From: Ornithinicoccus halotolerans
GTDB taxonomy: Bacteria; Actinomycetota; Actinomycetes; Actinomycetales; Dermatophilaceae
DNA length: 64,000 nucleotides
Reading direction: 5' to 3'
Assembly: GCF_009602535.1 (NCBI RefSeq)
Contig: NZ_WIQI01000006.1
Location: forward strand, 1-64,000
Below, in pieces: positions 30,748-38,430 of this stretch (positions within the stretch are counted from its first letter, which is position 1; every line of letters begins with the position of its first letter). The translations under genes were made by a program, and so were the position numbers. The notes below the pieces were generated by a model. The model saw nothing but the letters and a program-made list of their open reading frames with translations. It was not told the origin of the DNA and ran no database searches.

Positions 30748-32054
30748 GGTGTCGCCACCGACGTGAACAGGGCGTCGAGCTCGGCACGCAGCTCATCGCA
30801 GAGCCGACCGCCGGGCACGGTCACGTCGGCGTAGCCGATGACCTCGTCCCTGGCGACATCGCGGTTCACCACGCACCCCTCGGCGAGACCCACCGGCAGC
30901 AGCCGGTCGCGGTGCACCGCCTCGGCCCGCTCACACTCGCCGTAGTAGGTGTAGCCGCCGAGCGCGTCGAGCGTCTCTCCCGCCTTGAGGTCGCGCTTGG
31001 CGACCGTGACCACGTCCACGTGCGGGGGGCCGGGCAGGGGCTTGATCGTGGCGTCACCGAGGAGCGCCGCGCGCGCGACGGTGTTGGGCACCTCGAAGTG
31101 GCACAGGTGGTAGGGCGCGTAGAAGCTGTAGAGCGGACCCTCACCGAGCTTGTAGAGGTTGAGGTAGTGGCGCTGCTGCGGGTCGTCGTGCTCGGCGAGC
31201 ACGTAGACGCCCGGACCGGGGCGCGCGCCGACGACGTAGTCGACGGCACCGCCCAGGTCTCGCAGCTCGTCGACGTCATACCTGCCTGTCAGCTCGTCGA
31301 CATGGCCGTCGTGGTCACGCTGCAGCATGCCTCGGCGGTGCACCGAGAAGCCCGCGGCGTTGGCCACCAGCGCCTGCTCCACGGACACCTTGGTGCCGTC
31401 GGCGAAGCTGGTGACCATGTGAGGGTCCTGCCCCCAGCGCCGGGCGAAGGCCTCCTGGGTGGTGGGCGTGCGGTAAGGATCCTGCAGCCCCTTGACGTTG
31501 CCGGCGACGAGTGGGCGCAGGCCCAGGCCGCGCACGAAACGCACCAGGTTCATCTGGACGCCCGGCTGGTCACCGTCACAACCGGTGTAGACCAGCCCCG
31601 CAGCCTCGAACCGTGAGCTGAGGACGGGCCCCACCGTCGCGTCGACCTCGGCGTTCATCAGCACCAAGTGCTTGCCGCCCGCGAGCGCGGACAGAGCGAG
31701 GTGGCACCCGAACTCGACCGCGCCCGTGCAGTCGACCACGACGTCCACCCGTGCCGCTTCGGTGAGGGACTCGACGTCGGTCGTCACCGCGGCGGCGCCC
31801 GTGGCGGCCGCCCGGTCCACGTCCCCTGCCCGCTCGACGCGGACCAGCCGGTCACCGGTGACCCCCGCCTTTGCCAGGGCCGTCACGGCCTGCTCGGGGC
31901 GGCGAGCGTAGACGGCGGCCACCTCCATCCCGGGCACGGTGTTGACGATGTGGTTGATCAGCCCGGTGGCCATGAACCCGGCCCCGACGATGCCCACGCG
32001 CAGCGGGTCGCCCTCCTCGGCGCGCCGGGCCAGCAGGCTGTCGGTCACGATCAC
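30744..32054 (-). CDS. NAD(P)-dependent oxidoreductase with C-terminal SAF domain
   Basis: A 436-residue protein. The N-terminal half is a homoserine-dehydrogenase-like Rossmann domain ('LRVGIVGAGFMATGLINHIV', 'DVVVDCTGAVEFG'), the middle has 'GNVKGLQDPYRTP', and the last 100 residues form a SAF domain ('VVTVAKRDLKAGETLDALGG', 'EGCVVNRDVARDEVIGYADV') as in sialic-acid synthases and altronate dehydratases. Substrate unknown. The GTG at 32054 overlaps the RfbC-like stop (GTGA) and its own stop overlaps the LhgO-like start, so it is locked into the nucleotide-sugar set. Confidence 0.85.
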   Translation of the reverse strand: MIVTDSLLARRAEEGDPLRVGIVGAGFMATGLINHIVNTVPGMEVAAVYARRPEQAVTALAKAGVTGDRLVRVERAGDVDRAAATGAAAVTTDVESLTEAARVDVVVDCTGAVEFGCHLALSALAGGKHLVLMNAEVDATVGPVLSSRFEAAGLVYTGCDGDQPGVQMNLVRFVRGLGLRPLVAGNVKGLQDPYRTPTTQEAFARRWGQDPHMVTSFADGTKVSVEQALVANAAGFSVHRRGMLQRDHDGHVDELTGRYDVDELRDLGGAVDYVVGARPGPGVYVLAEHDDPQQRHYLNLYKLGEGPLYSFYAPYHLCHFEVPNTVARAALLGDATIKPLPGPPHVDVVTVAKRDLKAGETLDALGGYTYYGECERAEAVHRDRLLPVGLAEGCVVNRDVARDEVIGYADVTVPGGRLCDELRAELDALFTSVATP

Positions 32055-32593
32055 GGCAGCGGCCGCCCGTCCCAGTCCGGCCAGCTGCGGTCCTTCTCGG
32101 AGATGACCGTCACCTCGAGCGGCCACCGGATGCCGAACGCGGGGTCGTCGTACCGCTGGCCGCGCTCACCCTCGGGCGCGTACGGACCCGAGACCTGGTA
32201 GGTCACCTCGGTCTCGTCGACGAGCGTCTGGTAGCCGTGCGCCACGTAGGGCGGGACCCATAGGGCGCGCCGGTTGTCGGCGCTCAGCTCCACCATCGCG
32301 TGCCGGCCGAAGGTGGGGCTGTCCTCCCGCAGGTCCAGGGCGACGTCGACAATCGCGCCACGGACGCACCGGACCAGTTTGCCCTCGGCGTGGGGCGGGA
32401 CCTGTCGGTGCATACCGCGCAGAGTGCCGGCCCGGTGGTTGAACGACATGTTGGCCTGGACAACCTGCGTGTCGAGGCCAGCAGCCGCGAACTCGTCGGT
32501 GCAGAAGGTTCGGGCAAAGAAGCCACGGTCGTCGCTACGCGCCTCCAGCTCGACGACCATGCATCCCTCCACCTCTGTGGGCAGGAATCTCAT
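32051..32593 (-). CDS. dTDP-4-dehydrorhamnose 3,5-epimerase family protein
   Basis: A 180-residue cupin of the RfbC fold. The family segments 'DDRGFFARTFC', 'NMSFNHRAGTLRGMHRQ' with the catalytic His, 'VDVALDLREDSPTFG' and 'VPPYVAHGYQTL' are present; the position after RGMH is R rather than Y, so it may be a 3- or 5-epimerase, or an isomerase, of a non-rhamnose nucleotide sugar. Since it is coupled to a CTP-dependent sugar nucleotidyltransferase and no rmlA/B/D genes are present, the substrate is more likely CDP- than dTDP-linked. Both ends overlap neighbours by 4 nt. Confidence 0.87.
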   Translation of the reverse strand: MRFLPTEVEGCMVVELEARSDDRGFFARTFCTDEFAAAGLDTQVVQANMSFNHRAGTLRGMHRQVPPHAEGKLVRCVRGAIVDVALDLREDSPTFGRHAMVELSADNRRALWVPPYVAHGYQTLVDETEVTYQVSGPYAPEGERGQRYDDPAFGIRWPLEVTVISEKDRSWPDWDGRPLP

Positions 32594-33618
32594 ACAGCCG
32601 GCACCTTCCAGAAGAGCGACGCGTCGACCTGCTCGGTGTCCAGCAGGTACTGGATCTGCTTGAGCCTGGTGTGTCCGCGGCCGTAGAAGGTCTCGCGGTC
32701 CAGCTTGGTCAGCTCGAACACCTCGTGCAGCTGCCGGGCGCCACGTGCCAGGTCCCAGTCGCACGCGAAGCCGAGCTCCTCGTGGATCCGGTCGAAGTTG
32801 ACCCGGTAGGACCGGTTGTCCTGCCCGGGGTCACCGAAGCTCAGCCCGCAGCCGGGGAACTCCTGGGCCACCGTCTCCGCGATCTGGCGGACGGTGTAGT
32901 TGTTGTCGTTGCTGCCGACGTTGAATATCCGGTCGTGCACCTTCGCCACGTCTGCGGCCAGCACGATGCGGATCGCCTTGGCGATGTCCAACGCGTGGAC
33001 CATGGGACGCCAGGGCGTCCCGTCGGAGGTCATCGCGATCTGCCCCTCCACCCACGCGAGCCCGCAGAGGTTGTTGAGCACGATGTCGAACCGCTGGCGG
33101 GGAGAGGCCCCGAAGGCCGTCGCGTTGCGCAGCGAGGTGGGATGGAAGCTCTCGTCGGCCAGCTCGTGCAGGTCGGCCTCGGTGAGCGCCTTGCACTCGG
33201 CGTACGCCGTCTGCGGGTCGACCGCAGAGGTCTCGTCGACCCAGCCGTCTGCCACGCCGTAGACCGAGCAGCTGCTCATGTAGACGAACCGACTTACACC
33301 CGCCTCCTTGGCCACCCGGGCCACGTGCGCAGATCCCTTGTGGTTGATGTCGAAGGTGATCGGCCCCACCAGGTCACCGGTCGGGTCGTTGGACAGCTCG
33401 GCCATCGCCACGACCGCGTCGACGCCCTCGAGATCAGTGGCCGTCAGGTCTCGCATGTCCTTGTTGAGGGTGCGAGGTGAGGTGGACACCCCGTTGTACA
33501 GCCAGCCGTTCTTGTAGAAGCCGGTGTCGAGGCCCACTACCTCGTGGCCGTCGGCGACGAGGGTCGGCGCCAGCAGGCAGCCGAGGTAACCGTCCGTACC
33601 GGTGACGAGGATCTTCAT
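32590..33618 (-). CDS. NAD-dependent epimerase/dehydratase family protein
   Basis: A 342-residue extended SDR acting on nucleotide sugars. 'KILVTGTDGYLGCLLAPTL' is the NAD loop; 'YMSSCSVYG' and 'YAECK' hold the Ser and Tyr-x3-Lys catalytic residues; 'RNATAFGASPRQRFDIVLNN' is the sugar-nucleotide region. It is closer to UDP/CDP-sugar 4-epimerases than to a 4,6-dehydratase, because the Asp-Glu pair expected next to the catalytic Ser is not seen. The start is 1 nt after the rfbF-like stop and the end overlaps the RfbC-like start. Confidence 0.88.
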   Translation of the reverse strand: MKILVTGTDGYLGCLLAPTLVADGHEVVGLDTGFYKNGWLYNGVSTSPRTLNKDMRDLTATDLEGVDAVVAMAELSNDPTGDLVGPITFDINHKGSAHVARVAKEAGVSRFVYMSSCSVYGVADGWVDETSAVDPQTAYAECKALTEADLHELADESFHPTSLRNATAFGASPRQRFDIVLNNLCGLAWVEGQIAMTSDGTPWRPMVHALDIAKAIRIVLAADVAKVHDRIFNVGSNDNNYTVRQIAETVAQEFPGCGLSFGDPGQDNRSYRVNFDRIHEELGFACDWDLARGARQLHEVFELTKLDRETFYGRGHTRLKQIQYLLDTEQVDASLFWKVPAV

Positions 33619-33619
33619 C

Positions 33620-34393
33620 TCACCACACCCTCCAGGGGGCTTGTCCCGAGGTCCAGAGCTCTTCGAGCAGGTTCTTGTCCCGCAGGGTGTCCATGGGCTG
33701 CCAGAAGCCCGTGTGCTTGAAGGCGTTGAGCTGGCCGGCGTGCGCGAGGGCACGAAGTGGCCCTTGCTCCCACACCGTCTCGTCACCGTCGACGAAGTCG
33801 ATGGCGGCGGGCTCGAGCACGAAATAGCCGCCGTTGATCCAGGCACCGTCCCCGTCGGGTTTCTCCTGGAACTGGGTCACCCGCGTCTCGTCCTGTCCCA
33901 GGACCAGCGCGCCGAACCGTCCGGGCGGTTGCACGGCCAGCATCGTGGCCATCAGCCCGGCCCTCCGGTGGAAGGCGATCTCGGCGGTGACGTCCACGTC
34001 GCTGACACCGTCGCCGTAGGTCAGGCAGAAGGTCTCATCCCCGATGTGATCCCGCACCCGCGCCAACCGGCCACCAGTCATCGTGTCGGCGCCGGTGTCC
34101 ACGAGGGTGACGCGCCAGGGCTCGGTGTGCGGGGTGTGCACCACGACCTCGTCGCGACCCAGGTCGATGGTCAGGTCGGACATGCGGGTGCGGTAGGTGA
34201 CGAACCACTCCTTGATGACCGTGCCCTTGTAGCCGCAGCACACGATGAAGTCGTCGATGCCGTGCGCGGCATAGGTCTTCATGATGTGCCAGAGCACCGG
34301 CAGGCCGCCGATCTCGACCATCGGCTTGGGTCGGAGCGCGGTCTCCTCACTCAGCCGGGTTCCAAGCCCCCCTGCCAGAATGACAGCCTTCAC
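33620..34393 (-). CDS. rfbF: glucose-1-phosphate cytidylyltransferase
   Basis: Makes CDP-glucose (or a related CDP-hexose) from CTP and hexose-1-phosphate. The nucleotide loop 'VKAVILAGGLGTRLSEET', 'RPKPMVEIGG', 'GYKGTVIKEWF' and 'FCLTYGDGVSDVDV' are typical, and 257 residues is the usual size. The GTG at 34393 behind GGGGG gives the canonical N-terminus; a GTG ten codons upstream has no ribosome binding site. It starts the five-gene coupled set rfbF, epimerase, RfbC-like, SAF oxidoreductase, LhgO-like. The normal partner CDP-glucose 4,6-dehydratase (rfbG) is not in the window. Confidence 0.93.
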   Translation of the reverse strand: MKAVILAGGLGTRLSEETALRPKPMVEIGGLPVLWHIMKTYAAHGIDDFIVCCGYKGTVIKEWFVTYRTRMSDLTIDLGRDEVVVHTPHTEPWRVTLVDTGADTMTGGRLARVRDHIGDETFCLTYGDGVSDVDVTAEIAFHRRAGLMATMLAVQPPGRFGALVLGQDETRVTQFQEKPDGDGAWINGGYFVLEPAAIDFVDGDETVWEQGPLRALAHAGQLNAFKHTGFWQPMDTLRDKNLLEELWTSGQAPWRVW

Positions 34394-34444
34394 AGGTGTG
34401 CCCCCATCGTTGTGGTGCGTCACAGCATACGGTCAGCGGCGCCG

Positions 34445-35770
34445 TCAGCGTAGGGGTCCGGACGAGAAGTTCAGGACGCTGCCCAGGAGCACCCCGCCGG
34501 CCTTGCTGACCGTGTCCAGCGCGAGCGCGACCTGGTGCTGGCGCAGCTGGCCGGCCGGGACGACCAGCACTGTTCCATCGGCGTACCGGGCGATCAGTGC
34601 GCTGTCCGCGTGGGTCCGTAGGTCGGCCGTGTCGACGATCACGACGTCGTAGTCGGGGCTCAGCTTCTCGAGAACCGGCCGCAGCGCCGTGTTGGCGCGA
34701 GCGAGGTGGTCGTCCTCGTACCGGGAGCGCGGCTCGGGCACACCGACCGGGACCACGTCCAGACCGTCCGACACACCCTTCACGACGAGATCCGAGACGG
34801 AGCTCACGTCCTCGGGCCAGTTCAGCCACCCCAGCTGGTCCTCCAGCGCCAGACCCGACGTCAGGTGATGGTCGCGCGGATCAGCGTCGACGAGGAGGAC
34901 GTGATAGCCGTGCTGCGCGAGCGCGCGAGCAAGTCCGGCGGACACCGATGTCTTGCCGTCGCCGGCCTCCAGCCCGACCACCGCGAGCACGGGACGGCTC
35001 GTGGGCAGGCGCTGCAGGAGGTTGTTGCGGATGCGGCTGAAGCTCTGGGCCGTGGCGCGATGCGTGGCGACCTCCAGCGGGACGACACGACGTCCCCGCA
35101 CGAAGGGCACCGACCCGATGCTGGGATGTCCGGTCAGCTGCTCGACGGCGGCCTCCGTCCGCGGGGAGTCGTCCCGGCGCGCCAGCGCGAGCACGAGCGT
35201 CATGCCTGCGCCCAGGCCCGCGAAAAGCCCGAGGGCCAGCATGATGGCCGGCTGGGGCGACTCCGGCTCAGTCGGCGTCAGTGCCGGATCCACCAGCTGC
35301 ACCGAGGTCTCCGCGGCTGCACCGGGGTTCAGCTCGTTGAGCTCCTGGACATAGCCGTCGAGCTCGAGGGCGACGAAGTTGACGATCTCCCGGGCACGAC
35401 TGGGATCCGGGTCCTGGGCCGTGATCTCCACGAGGACCGTCTGCGGAACCGCCTCTGCCTGCAGGCTCGCCTGGAGCGACTCCGGCACCTGGTCCAGGCC
35501 CATCGAGTCGATGACGCGCGAGACGACGACGTTCGAGGTAGCCAGCTGCGCCAGCGTCAGCACCTTCTGCTGGGCGTCATTGGTCTCCGTCAACGGGTTG
35601 TTCTCGCCGTCGCGTGTCACCGAGGAGACCAGCACGGTGGCGGACGCCTGGTAGGTCAACGGCATCTGGGCGGCGTACAGAGCGGCGAGCGCCATCCCCA
35701 GGAGCGCGCACGCCAGGACCACGAGCCCGCGCCGCAGCGTCACGCCGTCCTGCAGCAGCCTCCTGATCAC
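34445..35770 (-). CDS. polysaccharide chain-length / CpsD-type ATPase (Wzz-Wzc-like)
   Basis: A 441-residue inner-membrane protein combining a Wzz chain-length domain with a BY-kinase-like ATPase. Two membrane helices flank the external domain ('RRGLVVLACALLGMALAALY' and 'PAIMLALGLFAGLGAGMTLV'); the Walker A is 'GLEAGDGKTSVSAG', followed by the Walker A' 'VLLVDADPRDHHL' and 'YDVVIVDTAD'. The C-terminus ends 'NFSSGPLR' with no tyrosine cluster, so autophosphorylation of the usual kind is not expected. The GTG overlaps the upstream glycosyltransferase stop by 4 nt. Confidence 0.9.
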   Translation of the reverse strand: MIRRLLQDGVTLRRGLVVLACALLGMALAALYAAQMPLTYQASATVLVSSVTRDGENNPLTETNDAQQKVLTLAQLATSNVVVSRVIDSMGLDQVPESLQASLQAEAVPQTVLVEITAQDPDPSRAREIVNFVALELDGYVQELNELNPGAAAETSVQLVDPALTPTEPESPQPAIMLALGLFAGLGAGMTLVLALARRDDSPRTEAAVEQLTGHPSIGSVPFVRGRRVVPLEVATHRATAQSFSRIRNNLLQRLPTSRPVLAVVGLEAGDGKTSVSAGLARALAQHGYHVLLVDADPRDHHLTSGLALEDQLGWLNWPEDVSSVSDLVVKGVSDGLDVVPVGVPEPRSRYEDDHLARANTALRPVLEKLSPDYDVVIVDTADLRTHADSALIARYADGTVLVVPAGQLRQHQVALALDTVSKAGGVLLGSVLNFSSGPLR

Positions 35771-36933
35771 ATCGTCCCCATATGCAGCTCGGCAGACCGC
35801 TTGGCCAGCGCCTCCCGGAAGACGCGTTCGTAGTCCCGCACCACCTGCTCCCAGGTGAGGAGACGCTGCTGCCGGGCCCGCGCAGCCTGCCGCATCTGGT
35901 CCTGGAGGGCAGGGTCGGCGAGGACGCGGTCCAGAGCGCGGTGGATCGCAGCCGGTTCGGGTGGGACGAAGGCACCGGTGGTGCCGAGAACTTCTCGGTT
36001 GTACACGGTGTCCCGCGCCACGACGGGCGTCCCGCAGGCCATCGCCTGCACCAGGGCAGGATTGGTACCCCCGACGGAGTGGCCGTGGAAGTACACGCCG
36101 GCGTGCTGCCACAGGGCGAACAGCCGGTCGTCGTCACTGATGTGGCCGAGCCAGTGCACCCTCGGCCTGGTGGCCGCGAGCCGGCGTACCCGCTCCTCGA
36201 GCTCTCCGCCGTAGCCGGAGGAGCCGACGATGACGACGTCCCACTTCTCGCTGAGCGCCTCGGCAGCGCTGAGGAACTCGCCGATCGAGTTCTCCGGCAC
36301 CAGGCGCGCGACGAGAAGGGCGTACCGGCCAGGTGTGAGGTCCTCCACGAGTGGTAGGGCAGCGACGGCGGTGCCGCCGTAGGGGATGGTGGTGCCCTCA
36401 CGACCGAACTCCTCGCGCCACCGGTCGGCGATGGCGCGACTGTCGGTGACGATGTGGTCGGCGAACCGGGCCGTCGCCCTGGCGCCGTAGAAGAAGATCT
36501 TCCGACCTGCCGCGCTCCACTTCTCCCGCTCCCACTCGATCCCGTCGACGTTGACGACGCTCGGAATGGTGCGGGCACGCAGAAGCGGCAGCCAGTAGCC
36601 GTTGGCGACGTTCATGACGAACGCCACGTCGTGCCGCCGACGGGCGGTGTGCCCGACCGACGTCAGCCCGTAGCTCAGGGTGCTGAAGGACTTGGCCTCC
36701 CACCCCGGCGTGAAGACCTGCCGCACGCGCGGGTCGTGTCCCGGGTGGTCGGTGACGACCGCCTCGCGACGGCAGTAGACGTCCACGTCCCAACCCTGGT
36801 CGACGAGGTGGGGAGCCAGGTGCCGGACCAGCGTCTCGAAGCCACCGTAGAAGCTGGGGTACCCCCGGCTGCCGATGATCGCTATCGACGGTCCGTCAGT
36901 CACTCGACCAGCTGGGGGGGTGGGGAGTACCAT
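35767..36933 (-). CDS. glycosyltransferase with DUF1972 (rhamnosyltransferase-like GT4)
   Basis: A 388-residue GT-B enzyme. The N-terminal domain 'IAIIGSRGYPSFYGGFETLV' then 'RHLAPHLVDQG' is the DUF1972 signature seen in rhamnosyl- and galactosyltransferases; the C-terminal GT4 domain has 'YALLVARLVPENSIGEFL' and the nucleotide-sugar loop 'GHSVGGTNPALVQAMACG' with an invariant Glu replaced by Asn-Pro. It acts on the cytoplasmic side on lipid-linked oligosaccharide. GGAGAT precedes the ATG, 39 nt after the beta-helix gene. Confidence 0.9.
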   Translation of the reverse strand: MVLPTPPAGRVTDGPSIAIIGSRGYPSFYGGFETLVRHLAPHLVDQGWDVDVYCRREAVVTDHPGHDPRVRQVFTPGWEAKSFSTLSYGLTSVGHTARRRHDVAFVMNVANGYWLPLLRARTIPSVVNVDGIEWEREKWSAAGRKIFFYGARATARFADHIVTDSRAIADRWREEFGREGTTIPYGGTAVAALPLVEDLTPGRYALLVARLVPENSIGEFLSAAEALSEKWDVVIVGSSGYGGELEERVRRLAATRPRVHWLGHISDDDRLFALWQHAGVYFHGHSVGGTNPALVQAMACGTPVVARDTVYNREVLGTTGAFVPPEPAAIHRALDRVLADPALQDQMRQAARARQQRLLTWEQVVRDYERVFREALAKRSAELHMGTM

Positions 36934-36972
36934 GCGATCTCCTAGCCATGACCGGTATGGGTGCGCGTCACC

Positions 36973-38430
36973 TTACAACGCGCCGACGACCGAGGTCAGG
37001 GTCCACTGCGGTCCATCGTCGAACCGGACGAAGCTGGCTGTGCCGCCGTCCGCCAGGCGAAGTGAGTCGCCCCCGCCGAGGTGCAGGTTGCCGCCGCCCT
37101 CGAAGACGACCTCACCACCGGCAGCCCTGATGTGGATACTTGCCCCGGGGAAGTGGCTGCCCTCGATCGTGCTGACCTGGCCGGCGCCCGTGAGCACGAC
37201 CGTGGTCGCGGCCCCGATCCCGAGGACGCTCGTTGCCTCCAGCGATCGGGTCAGACCTGCGGTGACGGCCACCTGGGTGCCCTGCGAACCGTGCATCTGC
37301 ACCGTGGCACCGCTACCATCGGTCGCCGCCATGTCTCCGAACTGACCGATGAACATGTTGCCGTACCCGACCGCGTGAGCATCCTCCTCGGCCCGCACGC
37401 AGTACCCACTCCCTGCGCTCGCGACCGTGGCGTTCGCGAAGTGGCAGCGGTCGACCCGAATGCCTTCGGCGCCGCGGAGGAGGATCGCGCTCCCCAGCCC
37501 CTCGAAGTGACAGGTGTCGAAGGTGACGGACTCGGCACCGTCGAGGAAGACAGCCACCTGCGCCTGCTGGAAGGTGGTTCCCGAGAAGACGTGGGTGTGC
37601 CCCACCTTGTTCGACAGGTAGGCCGCCGGCTCCAGGCCCGGCGTATAACGCTCGAGCTGCGGACAGATCTTGAGGTTCACCCCGGGGGAGCCCTCCGACT
37701 CCGCGCCGAAGGCGTCGATCCGCCCTCCGATCCAGGTCGTCTGGTTGACCTGTCCGGACATCAGCACACAGATGGACTCGGCCGTCCCGGGCTTTCGCTC
37801 GACCACCATGTTGTACAGGTCCAGGAACTGGATCGGGTCTCGAGCCTCCGTGCCGCCGCCGGCGAGCCAGATCTGAGCGGCATCGAAGTCATAGATCCGC
37901 ATGTTGGCGAAGCTGGAGTGCCAGAGTCCCGACACGCCCTCCTCGCCCCGCTCGGCCCTGATGAGGAGCCCGTGCTGGCCTCGGTTGCCCGCGCCCGTCA
38001 GGCCGAGCCCCTCCACCCGGACGTGCTGCAGGACGCCCTGGCCGATCCGCAGCAGGGCTTCGTTCTCGCTGCCGGGTACCGCGTGGATGACCGAGGTCTC
38101 CGCGCCGGCACCCAGGAGGCGGGACCCGTTGCGCAGCACGAGCCCGTCCGCGGTGTAGCGGCCACCCGGGATGAAAAGCGTCCGGTCGCTGGCGTGCGCG
38201 GCGTCGATGGCGCGCTGAAAGTTCTCGGTCTGGTCGGCTTCTCCGCTGGTGACCCCGAACTCCTCGACGTTGAGCAGCCATCCCACGTCGTGGTCCCCCG
38301 TCACCATCACCGGGTCGGCCTCGGGCCGGTCGGCCTCCTCCGGAGGCGGACAGCTGGTGCAACCGGCAGTCACGGTCAGCGCTCCGACGACGACTCCACC
38401 CCTGAAGATGCTCCGCCGATCGATCTGCAT
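36973..38430 (-). CDS. Tat-exported beta-helix lipoprotein (pectate-lyase-like)
   Basis: A 485-residue exported protein. The N-terminus has a twin-arginine motif (DRRSIF) and a hydrophobic stretch ending in a lipobox-like TAGC at about residue 23, so it is probably a Tat lipoprotein. The rest is a right-handed parallel beta-helix of the pectate_lyase_3 type: the entry 'FQRAIDAAHASDRTLFIPGGRY' followed by repeated short strands (for example 'ESVTFDTCHFEGLGSAILL' and 'GIRVDRCHFANATV'). It could trim or bind the polymer made by the operon. Its first 55 nt overlap the 3' end of the polymerase gene. Confidence 0.85.
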   Translation of the reverse strand: MQIDRRSIFRGGVVVGALTVTAGCTSCPPPEEADRPEADPVMVTGDHDVGWLLNVEEFGVTSGEADQTENFQRAIDAAHASDRTLFIPGGRYTADGLVLRNGSRLLGAGAETSVIHAVPGSENEALLRIGQGVLQHVRVEGLGLTGAGNRGQHGLLIRAERGEEGVSGLWHSSFANMRIYDFDAAQIWLAGGGTEARDPIQFLDLYNMVVERKPGTAESICVLMSGQVNQTTWIGGRIDAFGAESEGSPGVNLKICPQLERYTPGLEPAAYLSNKVGHTHVFSGTTFQQAQVAVFLDGAESVTFDTCHFEGLGSAILLRGAEGIRVDRCHFANATVASAGSGYCVRAEEDAHAVGYGNMFIGQFGDMAATDGSGATVQMHGSQGTQVAVTAGLTRSLEATSVLGIGAATTVVLTGAGQVSTIEGSHFPGASIHIRAAGGEVVFEGGGNLHLGGGDSLRLADGGTASFVRFDDGPQWTLTSVVGAL

